A stretch of 64,000 nt of DNA, taken from contig CAIXUZ010000076.1 in assembly GCA_903922735.1 (NCBI GenBank), forward strand, positions 46,595 through 110,594, given 5' to 3'. Origin of the DNA: an uncultured Verrucomicrobia subdivision 3 bacterium. Its GTDB lineage: Bacteria; Verrucomicrobiota; Verrucomicrobiia; Limisphaerales; UBA11358. The position numbers and the translations under genes are program-made. A model generated the notes under the pieces. The model ran no database searches. It was not told the DNA's origin and was given only the letters and a program-made list of their open reading frames with translations. This document shows, piece after piece, positions 1-8,776 of this stretch; positions within the stretch are counted from its first letter, which is position 1; each line of letters opens with the position of its first letter.

Positions 1-891
1 CCGCGGTTTTTTCCACGGATGATTTCCCTGCTGCAAACATTGACCTTCACCGGCGGATGTCTGGCGGCGGTGATGTTTCTGTCGCCCCAAATCTGGTCAT
101 GGCGCAAAATCACCGTGGCGGCGGCAATCACCGCCGCCGGCTCGCTGGCGATTTTCGCTGCGGGCATGATGCAACGGCGCTATCCGTGGCTCGATATTCC
201 GGTCCGTCCGCTGGTGGAAATCCAGATCAGCTTCTGGGCCATCGGCGGCGTCATGGTGCTGCTGCTCGTGGCGGAAGAATGGCGACAACGCGATGCCGAC
301 GGCTGGCTGCCGGGGTTGTGGGTGGCGGGAACTTTTCTGTTCGCCGCCTTGTTCAACTGGACGGTCAACGGCCGCACCATTTTGCCGATGGCTCCGGCCG
401 TGGGAATTTTACTGGCGCGTCGGCTGCCTCCGGTATCCGGCGGGCGGGTAGGAGCGGCACTGGGCTTGAGCGCGGTGCTGGCGTTGCTGGTCGCCCGCGC
501 CGATTATTGCTATGCCGCCACCGCGCGGACAGGGGCGTTGCAAGTGTTGTCGCGCCAGGCCGGGCAAGCAAAGCCGCTATGGTTTCAAGGGCACTGGGGA
601 TTTCAGGCATACCTGGAAGCGGGCGGCGCGCGGCCGATGAACTTGAAAGATCCAACGTTGAAAACGAGTGACCCGCTGGCGATTCATCTGCAAAACACCA
701 GCGTCATGCCGCCCGCCACCAATCAAGCCACGGTGATTGATCGGTTTGATTTGCCATCGCCACGCTGGTTGGCCAACTGGAATCGCGCCGCCGGGGCCGG
801 CTTTTATGCGGCAACTCTGGGCCCGCTGCCGTTCAGTTTCGGGCATGTGCCGCCCGAGGAGTTTGTCATCTTCCGCTGGCTGGCGCGGTGA
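1..891 (+). CDS. C-terminal part of a GT39-like membrane glycosyltransferase (cut by window edge)
   Basis: The frame is open to the first base of the window, so the gene probably begins upstream; the first in-frame ATG is at 19. The visible ~295 residues hold several hydrophobic segments (three in the first ~130 residues, another near 145-160), then a soluble tail of ~130 residues. The motif NGRTILPMAP is typical of the membrane part of dolichyl-phosphate-mannose mannosyltransferase-like (GT39/ArnT-like) proteins, which transfer a sugar from a polyprenyl-phosphate carrier on the outer face of the inner membrane. Catalytic residues lie in the missing N-terminal loop, so donor and acceptor cannot be judged. 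The gene ends one base before the stop of a convergent gene. The family call is by motif recognition only. Confidence 0.7.
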   Translation, partial: PRFFPRMISLLQTLTFTGGCLAAVMFLSPQIWSWRKITVAAAITAAGSLAIFAAGMMQRRYPWLDIPVRPLVEIQISFWAIGGVMVLLLVAEEWRQRDADGWLPGLWVAGTFLFAALFNWTVNGRTILPMAPAVGILLARRLPPVSGGRVGAALGLSAVLALLVARADYCYAATARTGALQVLSRQAGQAKPLWFQGHWGFQAYLEAGGARPMNLKDPTLKTSDPLAIHLQNTSVMPPATNQATVIDRFDLPSPRWLANWNRAAGAGFYAATLGPLPFSFGHVPPEEFVIFRWLAR

Positions 892-1440
892 TCATGGCTT
901 CGGTACATAATCGCTGTAATGCCGGGTCGCGCAATCAGGGCAGAGGCCGTGGGTGAAAACCGCCTGGGAATGGCCGGAGATATAATTTTCCAGCGGCACC
1001 CATTCGCTCTTTTCGTTCCGGATGCATTTGCAGAAAGAGCAGATGGGCAACATGCCTTCCAGCGCCTGAACCCGCTTGCGCAACTGGCGCGACTGGCGCC
1101 CAAGCTGATGAGTCAGTGCGGCCAGCAGCATCAGCACGAAAAATTGAATCAGCGCGTCGGCGACGTCGGTGGCGGGAATCGGCCTCCAATCGAAGACAAC
1201 ACCGTGAGCCAAGCGCGACAGCGACAGCCCGCCCGCACATACCAGCGAAAACCAGACATTGCGATTCCATGCCACCAGCATCACCGGAAATACAAACACA
1301 AACGGAAACACCAGTAGCGGCACCAACTCCCAGTCCAGCGCCGCAAAGACCAAGCATAGGATCAACATGAACCACGCCCGATTCCAAAGTCCACGCTCGA
1401 AAGGCAGAATGCCGTTTTGGTTGAAAGTTGGCTCCCTCAT
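892..1440 (-). CDS. Small membrane protein with Cys-rich 'LPICSFCK' zinc-finger-like tail
   Basis: The 182-residue protein has an N-terminal half with four or so hydrophobic helices (residues ~20-120), a short basic helix (RQSRQLRKRVQALEG), and a C-terminal motif LPICSFCKCIRN ... WVPLENYI ... HS ... THGLCPDCA. This Cys-x2-Cys ... Cys-x2-Cys tail is known from the C-termini of PAS/GAF histidine kinases and response regulators; here it is attached to a membrane domain with no kinase. Function is unknown; a membrane sensor or adaptor is an inference. The ATG at 1440 lies 2 bases after the stop of the upstream lipoprotein gene, so the two are probably co-transcribed. It converges on the GT39-like gene with no space for a terminator. 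Confidence 0.75.
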   Translation of the reverse strand: MREPTFNQNGILPFERGLWNRAWFMLILCLVFAALDWELVPLLVFPFVFVFPVMLVAWNRNVWFSLVCAGGLSLSRLAHGVVFDWRPIPATDVADALIQFFVLMLLAALTHQLGRQSRQLRKRVQALEGMLPICSFCKCIRNEKSEWVPLENYISGHSQAVFTHGLCPDCATRHYSDYVPKP

Positions 1441-1442
1441 GC

Positions 1443-1784
1443 TTATTGTTTCGCCACAGATACGGTAGCCGTATCAGGGCTATAGACAATTTTGTAGCCG
1501 CGGGGCGGCTCCGGGATTTTCGCAAGGTAATTCGGCACCAGCTCTTGCAAGGTTTTGGGCAGATGACCTTCCTGCACGTTGAACATCTGAATCGCCTGAT
1601 TAATGGAGGAAACATCAACCACCTTTACCGCCAGTTTTTGCGACTGCACCACGCCGCCCACATAATTCGCCGGAGCGGAAGCCACCTCATCCGCCGCCTT
1701 GACCACCTGCGAAGTTTTTGAATTGTCGCCGCAACCCGCCAGACCCACCGCGGACGCCATCAGGATTAAGACAGGCATTCTCAT
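1443..1784 (-). CDS. Small lipoprotein with T2SS-G/pseudopilin-like domain
   Basis: The 113-residue product starts with a short hydrophobic signal and a lipobox LAGC (Cys at about residue 18), so it is probably lipid-anchored. Residues ~60-110 (INQAIQMFNVQEGHLPKTL, then P-x-x-L-x-x-IPEPPRGY) resemble the globular part of type II secretion pseudopilins and related small domains, where a helix is followed by an 'xGxyPxsLeeL' turn and a short strand pair. There is no prepilin N-methylation helix, so this is not a pilin. It lies 4 bases after recG and 2 before the membrane-protein gene, consistent with one operon. Role unknown. Confidence 0.75.
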   Translation of the reverse strand: MRMPVLILMASAVGLAGCGDNSKTSQVVKAADEVASAPANYVGGVVQSQKLAVKVVDVSSINQAIQMFNVQEGHLPKTLQELVPNYLAKIPEPPRGYKIVYSPDTATVSVAKQ

Positions 1785-1788
1785 GGCT

Positions 1789-3915
1789 TTAACTTACCTT
1801 TGTCCGCCGGAAATCCAAATGTAATTTCGCCAAATCGCGCGCCTGCCGGATCAGGTTCAAATCCTCGACCAGATTGCCAAACCGCAGCTTCATCGCGCCG
1901 CTCTGCTGCTGGCCGAGCATTTCCCCCGGGCCGCGCAACTTCAAATCCGCCTCCGCGATTTTGAAGCCATCGCCGGTCTGCTCCAGGATTTCAAGACGCG
2001 ACTGCGCCTCCTCGTTTTGCTTGTCTGAAATCAAAATGCAAAAACTCTCATGCGCCCCGCGCCCGATGCGTCCGCGCAACTGGTGCAACTGCGCCAAACC
2101 GAAATACTCCGCGTTCTCGATCAGCATCACCGTGGCGTTGGGCACGTCCACACCGACCTCGATGAGCGAGGTGGCGACCAGCGCCTGAATCTGGTTGGCG
2201 CAAAACTCCGCCATGATCGCCTCTTTCCCGGCCGGCTTGATGCGCCCGTGCAGCAAGCCGACTTTGAAAGGGGACAGCGCCTTTTGCACGCTGGCAAATT
2301 CCTTCGTCACCGCCTTGATGTCCTTGTCCGTGTCGGCGACATCGACGCGGGGATAAACAATGTAAGCCTGTCGGCCGGCAGCAATTTTTTCGCGGATAAA
2401 ATCAAACACCTTCGGCAACTTGTCCGTCGCCCGGACGAAAGTCTTGATCGCGCCGCGGCCGCCGGGCATTTCATCAATCACCGAAACATCGAGGTCGCCA
2501 TACAGGGTCAGCCCCAGCGTGCGCGGGATCGGGGTCGCCGTCATCACCAGCAGATGCGGGTAATGGCCTTTGCGCACGAGGGTTTCGCGCTGCGACACGC
2601 CGAACTTGTGCTGCTCGTCAATGATCACGAGGCCGAGCTTCGGCAAGTCAAAACCCGCGGTGAAAAGTGCGTGCGTGCCGATGAAAAGCGATGCGGGAGG
2701 CGGGAGGCGGGAGGCTGCCTTAGGTGAGCCTTCGGGGTTGGAAGTTGAAGATTGAACGGCGAAGGTTTTCTTGCTCCCAGTCTGCAGTTCCACTTTCACG
2801 CCCAGCGGGTCAAACCATTTTGTGAAATTCCGATAGTGCTGCTCCGCCAGGATTTCCGTAGGGGCCATGAGCGCGACGCTAAAACCGCTTTCCAGCGCCA
2901 TTAAAGCGCTGCAGGCCGCCACCGCCGTCTTGCCGGAGCCGACATCGCCTTGCAACAGCCGCCGCATCGGATGTGCGCCGCCCAAGTCGCCGCGGATTTC
3001 CCGCAGCACATGGGTCTGCGCGGCGGTCAGCTTGAAACCCAGCGCCGCGAGAAAAGGTTTCATTAAACGATTGTCGCCGCTGCACGGCAGCGCCTTTGCG
3101 CTGGCCTCGAATTTTCTCCGGCGCGACTGGATCCGGGTTTGCAACGCCACGAATTCATCCAGGGCCAATCTTTGCCGCGCGATTTCCACGTCGGTCAATT
3201 CCTCGGGAAAATGGATCATCCGCACGGCGTTGGCGCGCGCGGGCAAAAGAGTTGAAGGTTGAAGGTTGAAGGTTGAAGGTTTTTCTGCGCGCGGGGCCTG
3301 GCCAATTTCAACCGGCAACCGGCAACCGGCAACTGGCAACTTCGACCACGTCGGATCCTCAATTTGCGTCTCATATTTTTCCAGCGCCCGCCAGACCAGC
3401 GCACGCATCACCCGCGCCGTGAGTCCGTCCGTGAGCGGATGCACCGGCGCAATGCGGTTGACGTGGATAAATTCGTCGTCGCCCGGCTCGACCAGTTCCG
3501 TTTCCGGATGGTCGATGTTGCGCGGGCGCAGCGAATCCGGTTTGCCAAAGACGAGGAATTCGCGGCCCACGGTGAACCAGTCTTCCATCCACGGCTGGGC
3601 CTGCCACCAGCGGCAATGCAGCAGGGCCGTGCCGTCGTCGAACACGCATTCAAACATGGCCCGCACGCCCTTGCGAAAACGCTTCACGCCGGCAGCGACA
3701 ATTTTCCCGCGCACCGTCGCCGCTTCCTTAAGTTTCAAATCACGGATGGGGAGAAATTTCCGGCGATCCTCATAACGGCGCGGCTTGTGCAGCAGCAAAT
3801 CTTCGACGGTGAAAATATCCAGCCGCGCCAGCAACCGGGCGCGTTCCTCGCCCACGCCCCAAAGCGAGGTGATGGGCGCGGCGAGCGGGGAAATCGGGTT
3901 TTCCGGCGCGGACAT
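1789..3915 (-). CDS. recG: ATP-dependent DNA helicase RecG
   Basis: RecG remodels stalled replication forks and branch-migrates Holliday junctions. Seen in order: an N-terminal wedge/OB region (start MSAPENP; LWGVGEERARLLARL is a helix-hairpin-like segment; then LLLHKPRRYEDRR), Walker A GDVGSGKTAVA, the RecG-typical DEQH box (IIDEQHKFG), TATPIPRTL, and motif VI QLRGRIGRG. I take the ATG at 3915; the upstream GTG/ATG extension (to 3951) is not RecG-like and overlaps the next gene. The length (708 aa) is a little above E. coli RecG (693), explained by two in-frame low-complexity insertions made of heptanucleotide repeats (see separate entries), one in the wedge-helicase linker and one inside the helicase domain ahead of DEQH. 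Possibly still functional, since all motifs are intact. Confidence 0.95.
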   Translation of the reverse strand: MSAPENPISPLAAPITSLWGVGEERARLLARLDIFTVEDLLLHKPRRYEDRRKFLPIRDLKLKEAATVRGKIVAAGVKRFRKGVRAMFECVFDDGTALLHCRWWQAQPWMEDWFTVGREFLVFGKPDSLRPRNIDHPETELVEPGDDEFIHVNRIAPVHPLTDGLTARVMRALVWRALEKYETQIEDPTWSKLPVAGCRLPVEIGQAPRAEKPSTFNLQPSTLLPARANAVRMIHFPEELTDVEIARQRLALDEFVALQTRIQSRRRKFEASAKALPCSGDNRLMKPFLAALGFKLTAAQTHVLREIRGDLGGAHPMRRLLQGDVGSGKTAVAACSALMALESGFSVALMAPTEILAEQHYRNFTKWFDPLGVKVELQTGSKKTFAVQSSTSNPEGSPKAASRLPPPASLFIGTHALFTAGFDLPKLGLVIIDEQHKFGVSQRETLVRKGHYPHLLVMTATPIPRTLGLTLYGDLDVSVIDEMPGGRGAIKTFVRATDKLPKVFDFIREKIAAGRQAYIVYPRVDVADTDKDIKAVTKEFASVQKALSPFKVGLLHGRIKPAGKEAIMAEFCANQIQALVATSLIEVGVDVPNATVMLIENAEYFGLAQLHQLRGRIGRGAHESFCILISDKQNEEAQSRLEILEQTGDGFKIAEADLKLRGPGEMLGQQQSGAMKLRFGNLVEDLNLIRQARDLAKLHLDFRRTKVS
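2693..2757. repeat. Heptanucleotide tandem repeats inside recG (set 1)
   Basis: Three perfect copies of GCGGGAG (2693-2713) are followed after a short spacer by degenerate copies of GTTGAAG (2737-2757). They lie in the coding frame of recG and add about 30 residues rich in Ser, Pro and Ala between two conserved helicase segments. The GTTGAAG word recurs in the second recG insertion. Confidence 0.85.
3251..3340. repeat. Heptanucleotide tandem repeats inside recG (set 2)
   Basis: Four perfect copies of GTTGAAG (3251-3278), a 30-base spacer, then four copies of CAACCGG/CAACTGG (3309-3336). The block is in frame in recG (minus strand) and encodes the low-complexity stretches STFNLQPST and LPVAGCRLPV, in the linker before the helicase core. 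Confidence 0.9.
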
Positions 3916-3940
3916 TGCCCGCACGATACAAACCGGCGAA

Positions 3941-4723
3941 TCAAATCTCAATCACGGTGATTTCAGGGCGACAATTAAAGCGAAAATCATAACCGTAAAT
4001 GTAACCAATGCCGGAATTGACATAGAGCGGTCCAGCCCGGGTCTGAAACAGGCCGAGATCGTATTCATCCACGCCAAAAGGCACCATCAGCGATCCATAA
4101 AACGGAACCCGCACCTGCCCGCCATGAGAATGCCCGGCCAGCATCAAGTCAAATTTCTGATTGCCAAGTTTTTTTACCCAGGCCGGATAATGCATGAGTA
4201 GAATGTTGGTCGCAGCTGAATCAAGCGGTATTTGAGCCTGGTTGTCATGGCTGCAGGTGATGCCGGTGAGATTAATTTTCCCATCAGCGATGGTGCGCTG
4301 TTCGTCCAGCAACCACGCGCCGCCGCTGGCGTTGAAACATTTATGAATCGGCTTAAACGCAACCTTGCTCCAATAATCGTGATTGCCCGGCACCCCAAAC
4401 ATTGGCGATTTAATGCCGGATAAAATCTCCAATGCCTCGCCCAAATACTTTTCCTCCTCGATGATGTCTCCGGTAAAACAAACAAAATCCGGAGCCAAAG
4501 AATTTATTTTTCCGACCACTGACTTTAGATAAACAAGGTCGCCCTTGTGGTGTAAATCAGTGAAGTGAACCAGCCGGTGCGTCGGAAGATTGTTGCCAAT
4601 CCGCAGTTTTCGAACTTTCAACCAGGTCGGCTCGATTAACCTGGCATCGGCAATGAGCGCACCCGGTGCCGCCAAAAGGGCGGCGGTGATAAATCGGCGA
4701 CGGCTGACGCGCGAAAACGTCAC
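3941..4723 (-). CDS. Secreted metallophosphoesterase (calcineurin-like)
   Basis: The product begins with a twin-arginine-like signal (SRRRFITAALLAAPGALIADA). It then shows the metallophosphoesterase motifs in order: TDLHHKG (D-x-H), GDII (G-D-x2), GNHDYW (G-N-H-D), and the distal AGHSHGGQ (G-H-x-H). These bind a dimetal centre that hydrolyses phosphoesters. The overall form, with YVNSGIGY near the end, resembles the YaeI/Ykue subfamily acting on membrane or lipid phosphoesters; the substrate is unknown. I chose the GTG at 4723 because it places the Arg motif close to the N-terminus; a GTG at 4783 would extend the protein by 20 residues into the upstream coding region. It sits between the esterase gene and recG on the same strand. 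Confidence 0.88.
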   Translation of the reverse strand: MTFSRVSRRRFITAALLAAPGALIADARLIEPTWLKVRKLRIGNNLPTHRLVHFTDLHHKGDLVYLKSVVGKINSLAPDFVCFTGDIIEEEKYLGEALEILSGIKSPMFGVPGNHDYWSKVAFKPIHKCFNASGGAWLLDEQRTIADGKINLTGITCSHDNQAQIPLDSAATNILLMHYPAWVKKLGNQKFDLMLAGHSHGGQVRVPFYGSLMVPFGVDEYDLGLFQTRAGPLYVNSGIGYIYGYDFRFNCRPEITVIEI

Positions 4724-4731
4724 AACCGCTT

Positions 4732-5628
4732 TTATCTGACAAACCCCTGAACCTTCAGCCAAAAAAGGCAGTCGCCTGCCCACGGATGCGGATTGGCAAA
4801 GGGCGGCTTGGCTTTGAGCCCAATGCCGTGGCGGCCTTGTTGGTAAATGTGCAAATCAAAAGGAACGCGATTTTTTCTCAGTGCTTCGGCGAACAAAAGG
4901 GTGTTTTCCAGCGGCACGGCCTGGTCTTCAAAGGTGGACCACAAAAAACATGGCGGCGTGTTGGTGGTCACTTGCAGTTCGTTGGAAAGCAGTTTCACCA
5001 GTTCCGGCGCCGGGGTTTTCCCCAGCAGATTATTCTTCGAGCCTTGGTGGGTGAATTCCCCCAGCGAAATCACGGCGTAGCAAAGAATCCCCAAATCCGG
5101 ACGCGAGCTTTGTCGTTCAACCGGGTCTTTGGCCGAGGCGTTGCCCGAATCGAAATGGGTCACCAAGGTGGAAGCCAGATGTCCGCCGGCCGAGGAGCCC
5201 ATGATGCCGACGCGGCGCGCATCGACCTTGAATTCATCCGCATGCGCCCGCACCCAGCGCACGGCGCGGGCGGCATCATTGAGCATGGCGGGATGCCGAT
5301 AGCCATTGGAACCGAGACGATATTTCAAAACGAAACAAGTGACGCCATGCTGGTTCAACCAGAGCGCATAGTCATTGCCTTCGTGGGGTGCGAGCGCGCC
5401 ATAACCGCCGCCCGGGCAGATCACCATCGCAGCGCCGGAGCTATTGGTGCCGTCCGGTAAATAGGGGGTGAGCGTGGGGATGTCGCTGGCGGAGCTGCCC
5501 AGCGCGCCGGGCGCGCCATCGGGCCAGAGTGGAACGGGTTTTTGCATTTCAGCGCGGGAAAAAGTAAGTGACAACAACAAGAGGGTCGAGGCCGCAGTCA
5601 GATAAACAGGGCGGATATTAAGTTTCAT
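4732..5628 (-). CDS. Secreted alpha/beta-hydrolase, carbohydrate-esterase-like
   Basis: The 298-residue protein has a Sec-type signal peptide (first ~26 residues) and a BD-FAE/acetylesterase-like alpha/beta fold. Seen are the oxyanion segment CPGGGYG, the nucleophile elbow GSSAGG (Ser), an acidic turn in WSTFEDQAVP (Asp) and a catalytic His in GRHGIG. Such enzymes remove acetyl or feruloyl groups from plant polysaccharides, or hydrolyse small esters. It lies 15 bases after the beta-helix gene and upstream of the phosphoesterase, all on the minus strand, so an operon is likely. The exact ester substrate is not determinable from the sequence. Confidence 0.88.
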   Translation of the reverse strand: MKLNIRPVYLTAASTLLLLSLTFSRAEMQKPVPLWPDGAPGALGSSASDIPTLTPYLPDGTNSSGAAMVICPGGGYGALAPHEGNDYALWLNQHGVTCFVLKYRLGSNGYRHPAMLNDAARAVRWVRAHADEFKVDARRVGIMGSSAGGHLASTLVTHFDSGNASAKDPVERQSSRPDLGILCYAVISLGEFTHQGSKNNLLGKTPAPELVKLLSNELQVTTNTPPCFLWSTFEDQAVPLENTLLFAEALRKNRVPFDLHIYQQGRHGIGLKAKPPFANPHPWAGDCLFWLKVQGFVR

Positions 5629-5643
5629 ATTAATTTTTGTTTT

Positions 5644-8379
5644 TCATTTAAAAACCAACTCTCCTGCATCCTCGACTTTCCAATTTTGGGCGAAGGTGCC
5701 GGTCCAGATCAGCGATGTATTCGCGGCGACCTGCCGAGTGGCGATATTAAACTGCAGTTTCTTGTCCTTCACCGGCACGATGCCAACCGCTTTCAGCGGA
5801 ATGCGGAATTCCGCCGTCCAATAATTGTCGCCGACGGAAGTTGCTAGTTTGAGACCGGAATCCTCAAGTCTTTTTTTCGGTTCCACACTGAAACCCGCCA
5901 CGGTGGAAGCTTCGGGATTTCCGGAAACAAAACCGTGGATGACGTGGACCGGTCCCTTGCCGGCTGGATCCTTGAAACTAATCTCGACCCCATCGTCCCT
6001 GCCCCATTCCTTGCCCCGGGTCAGGGCTTTCACATCGCGCACACGATTCACGAGCAGCACGTAAAGAAATTCATCGTCATATGCAGCCCGCGCATAGCTT
6101 CTCGGCGTGGTTTCAGCCACTTTCGTCCGATCCGGCGCCTGCTCGATGACGGCGGGCTTTCCGTTGCCCGTTTTCGGCCATTCGCCCTCGCCTTCCTTGC
6201 CGTCGAGGGCGATGGGCCGCTCAAGCCGATACGCGGGAATCGGCCCCGGCTTTCCCCACAGCACCTTGGCCGGATAAATGATTTTATCGGCGAGCATCGG
6301 CTCCTGGCGCGCCTCGTCCGCCCCTGCGATGGGCCAGGTCGCACGGAGTTCGTCCTGATACAACCCGATTTGATCAAACGGGATTTTCTGAAACCCGGGT
6401 ATCTTCCGATATACCGGGGAGTCGTCACGGAGGTTGAAATTGAGATTTTTGGCATCCACAAATCCGGGATCGCCGTCGATCCAGTTGTCTTTGATCTTAA
6501 TCAACTGGTCCAATGGCGGCTTCGTCTCATCCTTGCGGCGGATCAACCAGGTCCACGTCCCGCCGACGCGAACATTGCGCGTCACGACATTATATTTTGG
6601 TTCGCCCGGTTCATCCCCAAGAATGTTGACGAGGTAGGGATAATGCGTGCTCCACGGCGGCTGTTGGTATGGGATCTGCGCAAGGGTGAGATTGAGCGTT
6701 CCCTTCTCACCCATATGGACGTAGGCCCGGTCGTCCACATTCACGGCCGGTTCGCAGTCGATAAAGATGTTGTTTTCCACCGTGGTATTGCGGCTGCCGC
6801 CGAGCACGGTCGCCCACGTTCCATTGAAAAACACGTTGCCAAAGATGGTGTTCCCGGCATTTCCATCGTCGAGATAGACCCCGGACGATCCGATGCCGAA
6901 TGCGCCGCGATGATGGATAAAGTTGTAACGGATCATGTTTCCCGTGCAAGTCCAGTTGCGCCCCATGTAAACCGCGCCGGCGTCGTGCGTCTCCAACATC
7001 AGGTGGTGCATTTCATTAAACTCGATGACATGGTCATTGCCCTTGAAGAACACAGCCGAGTGCGGGGCGTGATGGAGCAGGTTGTGGGCGACCAGATGGC
7101 CGACACCTTCCACATTGATTGCCCCGGCGTAGGTCCGCATCAAACGGCCGAAATGGTGGATATGGTTGTTGACCGCAAAATGCTTGGCCGGCGTCAGTGT
7201 GTTCCGGTCGCCACCATTGAGCATGATGCCCTCGCGCCCCACTTCGGAGATATCGCAGCCCGTCACGCCGTTATGCCGTCCACCCCCCAATGCTCCCGGC
7301 GAATCCTTGATAATAACCGCGGTCCCACCGAGATTGCGCAACGTGCAGCCGGCAATAAGATTCTCCTGCCCGCCTTCAATGATCACCCCGTCGCCTTGCG
7401 AGAATTCGACCGTCAGACCACGCAGCGTTACATGCGAAGCGTCTTTTATGGAGACAACTGGTTTAGCCAGCGTCGAGACCCACACCTGGGATCCCGCCAG
7501 CGGCGCCGGCGGCCAGAAATATAAATTGCCTGCCTTGCGATCCAAATACCATTCGCCGGGCATATCAATTTCTTCCAGCAGATTCAGGGCATAGTAACGC
7601 CGCAGCCCGCTGCCCAAGCCATAAGCGGCGGGCGCGGCGAATTTGATTGTCTGCGCCACGGTGTCAATCGTCCTAACCTTCAGGCTTTCGTCAAACCAGT
7701 CCTGGCACCAATACCCGTGAAGCATCACGTCGTCCGCCTTCGTCCAACGTTGCGGTCGATCGCCGTGATACAGGAACGTGCCGGGGGTGCCCTTGGGGTT
7801 CGCGGGCGACGGTTTTGCTCCGGACGCTATCGTCCGGGCGACGGTCATCCAAGCATCGTTCGGCCAGCGCGCCAGTTGCATTGGTTGGCCGTTGAAGAAA
7901 AATTCTAAAAGGGGAGCGCTCCCCCGATAAACGTCCGGGAACCTGCCATAATTCGTGATTCCCAGAGCCTTGAGGTCGACTTGAAGAATCTTGTTTCGCG
8001 CCGATTCATTGATGCGGCTGAGAATTTGAGGGTCCGTGACGGGTTTGAAGTCGCTCGCTGAAATCGGGCGTCCGCCCGCCAACCGAACCGTCTCGTCCGG
8101 AAATGCGCGATAAGTGACCGGCCGGTTTTCAGCCCCGCCATCCGCCTGGTTCAATTCAAACGACTGCTCAAGACAATAGCTGCCTCCGCGCAACCACACC
8201 GTCACTCCCTGTTCCTTGAACTTACGGGCTTCCGTGCGTGCCCGATTCAAGGTGGCAAAGGGTTTTGCCTTGGTGCCGGGATTGGCGTCAGCACCGTTGG
8301 TGGCGACGAAAAAATCGGCAGATGTAGCCGTGTGGGCGAGGAATAACGCAGCAATCAAAATGAGGTATCGAATTTTCAT
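5644..8379 (-). CDS. Secreted right-handed parallel beta-helix protein with C-terminal CBM9-like domain
   Basis: From the ATG at 8379 the product is 911 residues with a clear signal peptide (MKIRYLILIAALFLAHT); the longer frame to 8430 adds only 17 non-conserved residues. Residues ~20-60 (FFVATNGADANPGTKAKPF) are the typical start of pectate-lyase/DUF1565-like beta-helix proteins. The middle (~330-580) is an array of short beta-strand coils rich in N, H, G and V (e.g. HNLLHHAPHSAVFFKGNDHV). The last ~220 residues begin with a RPIALDGKEGEGEW signature and look like a CBM9/DOMON-type sugar-binding sandwich. Probably binds or cleaves an extracellular polysaccharide; a lyase or a hydrolase activity is possible. 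First gene of a six-gene minus-strand run. Confidence 0.85.
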   Translation of the reverse strand: MKIRYLILIAALFLAHTATSADFFVATNGADANPGTKAKPFATLNRARTEARKFKEQGVTVWLRGGSYCLEQSFELNQADGGAENRPVTYRAFPDETVRLAGGRPISASDFKPVTDPQILSRINESARNKILQVDLKALGITNYGRFPDVYRGSAPLLEFFFNGQPMQLARWPNDAWMTVARTIASGAKPSPANPKGTPGTFLYHGDRPQRWTKADDVMLHGYWCQDWFDESLKVRTIDTVAQTIKFAAPAAYGLGSGLRRYYALNLLEEIDMPGEWYLDRKAGNLYFWPPAPLAGSQVWVSTLAKPVVSIKDASHVTLRGLTVEFSQGDGVIIEGGQENLIAGCTLRNLGGTAVIIKDSPGALGGGRHNGVTGCDISEVGREGIMLNGGDRNTLTPAKHFAVNNHIHHFGRLMRTYAGAINVEGVGHLVAHNLLHHAPHSAVFFKGNDHVIEFNEMHHLMLETHDAGAVYMGRNWTCTGNMIRYNFIHHRGAFGIGSSGVYLDDGNAGNTIFGNVFFNGTWATVLGGSRNTTVENNIFIDCEPAVNVDDRAYVHMGEKGTLNLTLAQIPYQQPPWSTHYPYLVNILGDEPGEPKYNVVTRNVRVGGTWTWLIRRKDETKPPLDQLIKIKDNWIDGDPGFVDAKNLNFNLRDDSPVYRKIPGFQKIPFDQIGLYQDELRATWPIAGADEARQEPMLADKIIYPAKVLWGKPGPIPAYRLERPIALDGKEGEGEWPKTGNGKPAVIEQAPDRTKVAETTPRSYARAAYDDEFLYVLLVNRVRDVKALTRGKEWGRDDGVEISFKDPAGKGPVHVIHGFVSGNPEASTVAGFSVEPKKRLEDSGLKLATSVGDNYWTAEFRIPLKAVGIVPVKDKKLQFNIATRQVAANTSLIWTGTFAQNWKVEDAGELVFK

Positions 8380-8776
8380 GGAAAAAAAGTGGATTGATCC
8401 GAGTTTGGGTTTTTGCTTGCGCCTAGTCAATTACTTGCGTTAAGAAGCTGGATTTTTCATGAGCTAATGTGCTTACCAACAGCTCTTGGGCCGCAACTTT
8501 ATGGTTTGATGATCGCCAGCATTTTTCATCCGGCTTTACGCGAACCCGGCCCGCAGGATCTATTCGCCCGCCGGCGGCGGGGAACAGGTTCAGCGCCAGC
8601 TTCAACAAGAAACTGCGCGATGAATATTTGAATACGAAGTCATTTTTTCCCTTGCAGATACGGGGAAAAAGCTGGAGAAGTGGCGGTGGTATGACAACCG
8701 TTCACCGCCACGTTTAGTGAAATCAGTGGGTAGAAATAACACCTCAACAACTCGAGATTCGCGAATGAAACTCAAA
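8380..8776. other. Intergenic region between divergent genes
   Basis: About 400 bases between the beta-helix gene (minus) and the repeat element before the GH97-like gene (plus). No conserved ORF or RNA gene was seen. It should hold the promoter of the minus-strand run: reading leftwards, a TTGACT lies about 50 bases before the start codon, but no convincing -10 partner was found. Confidence 0.4.

Noticed and set aside
5935..7524. 529-codon plus-strand frame opposite the beta-helix gene
   Set aside because: Shadow frame; the minus strand has a signal peptide and a recognisable fold.
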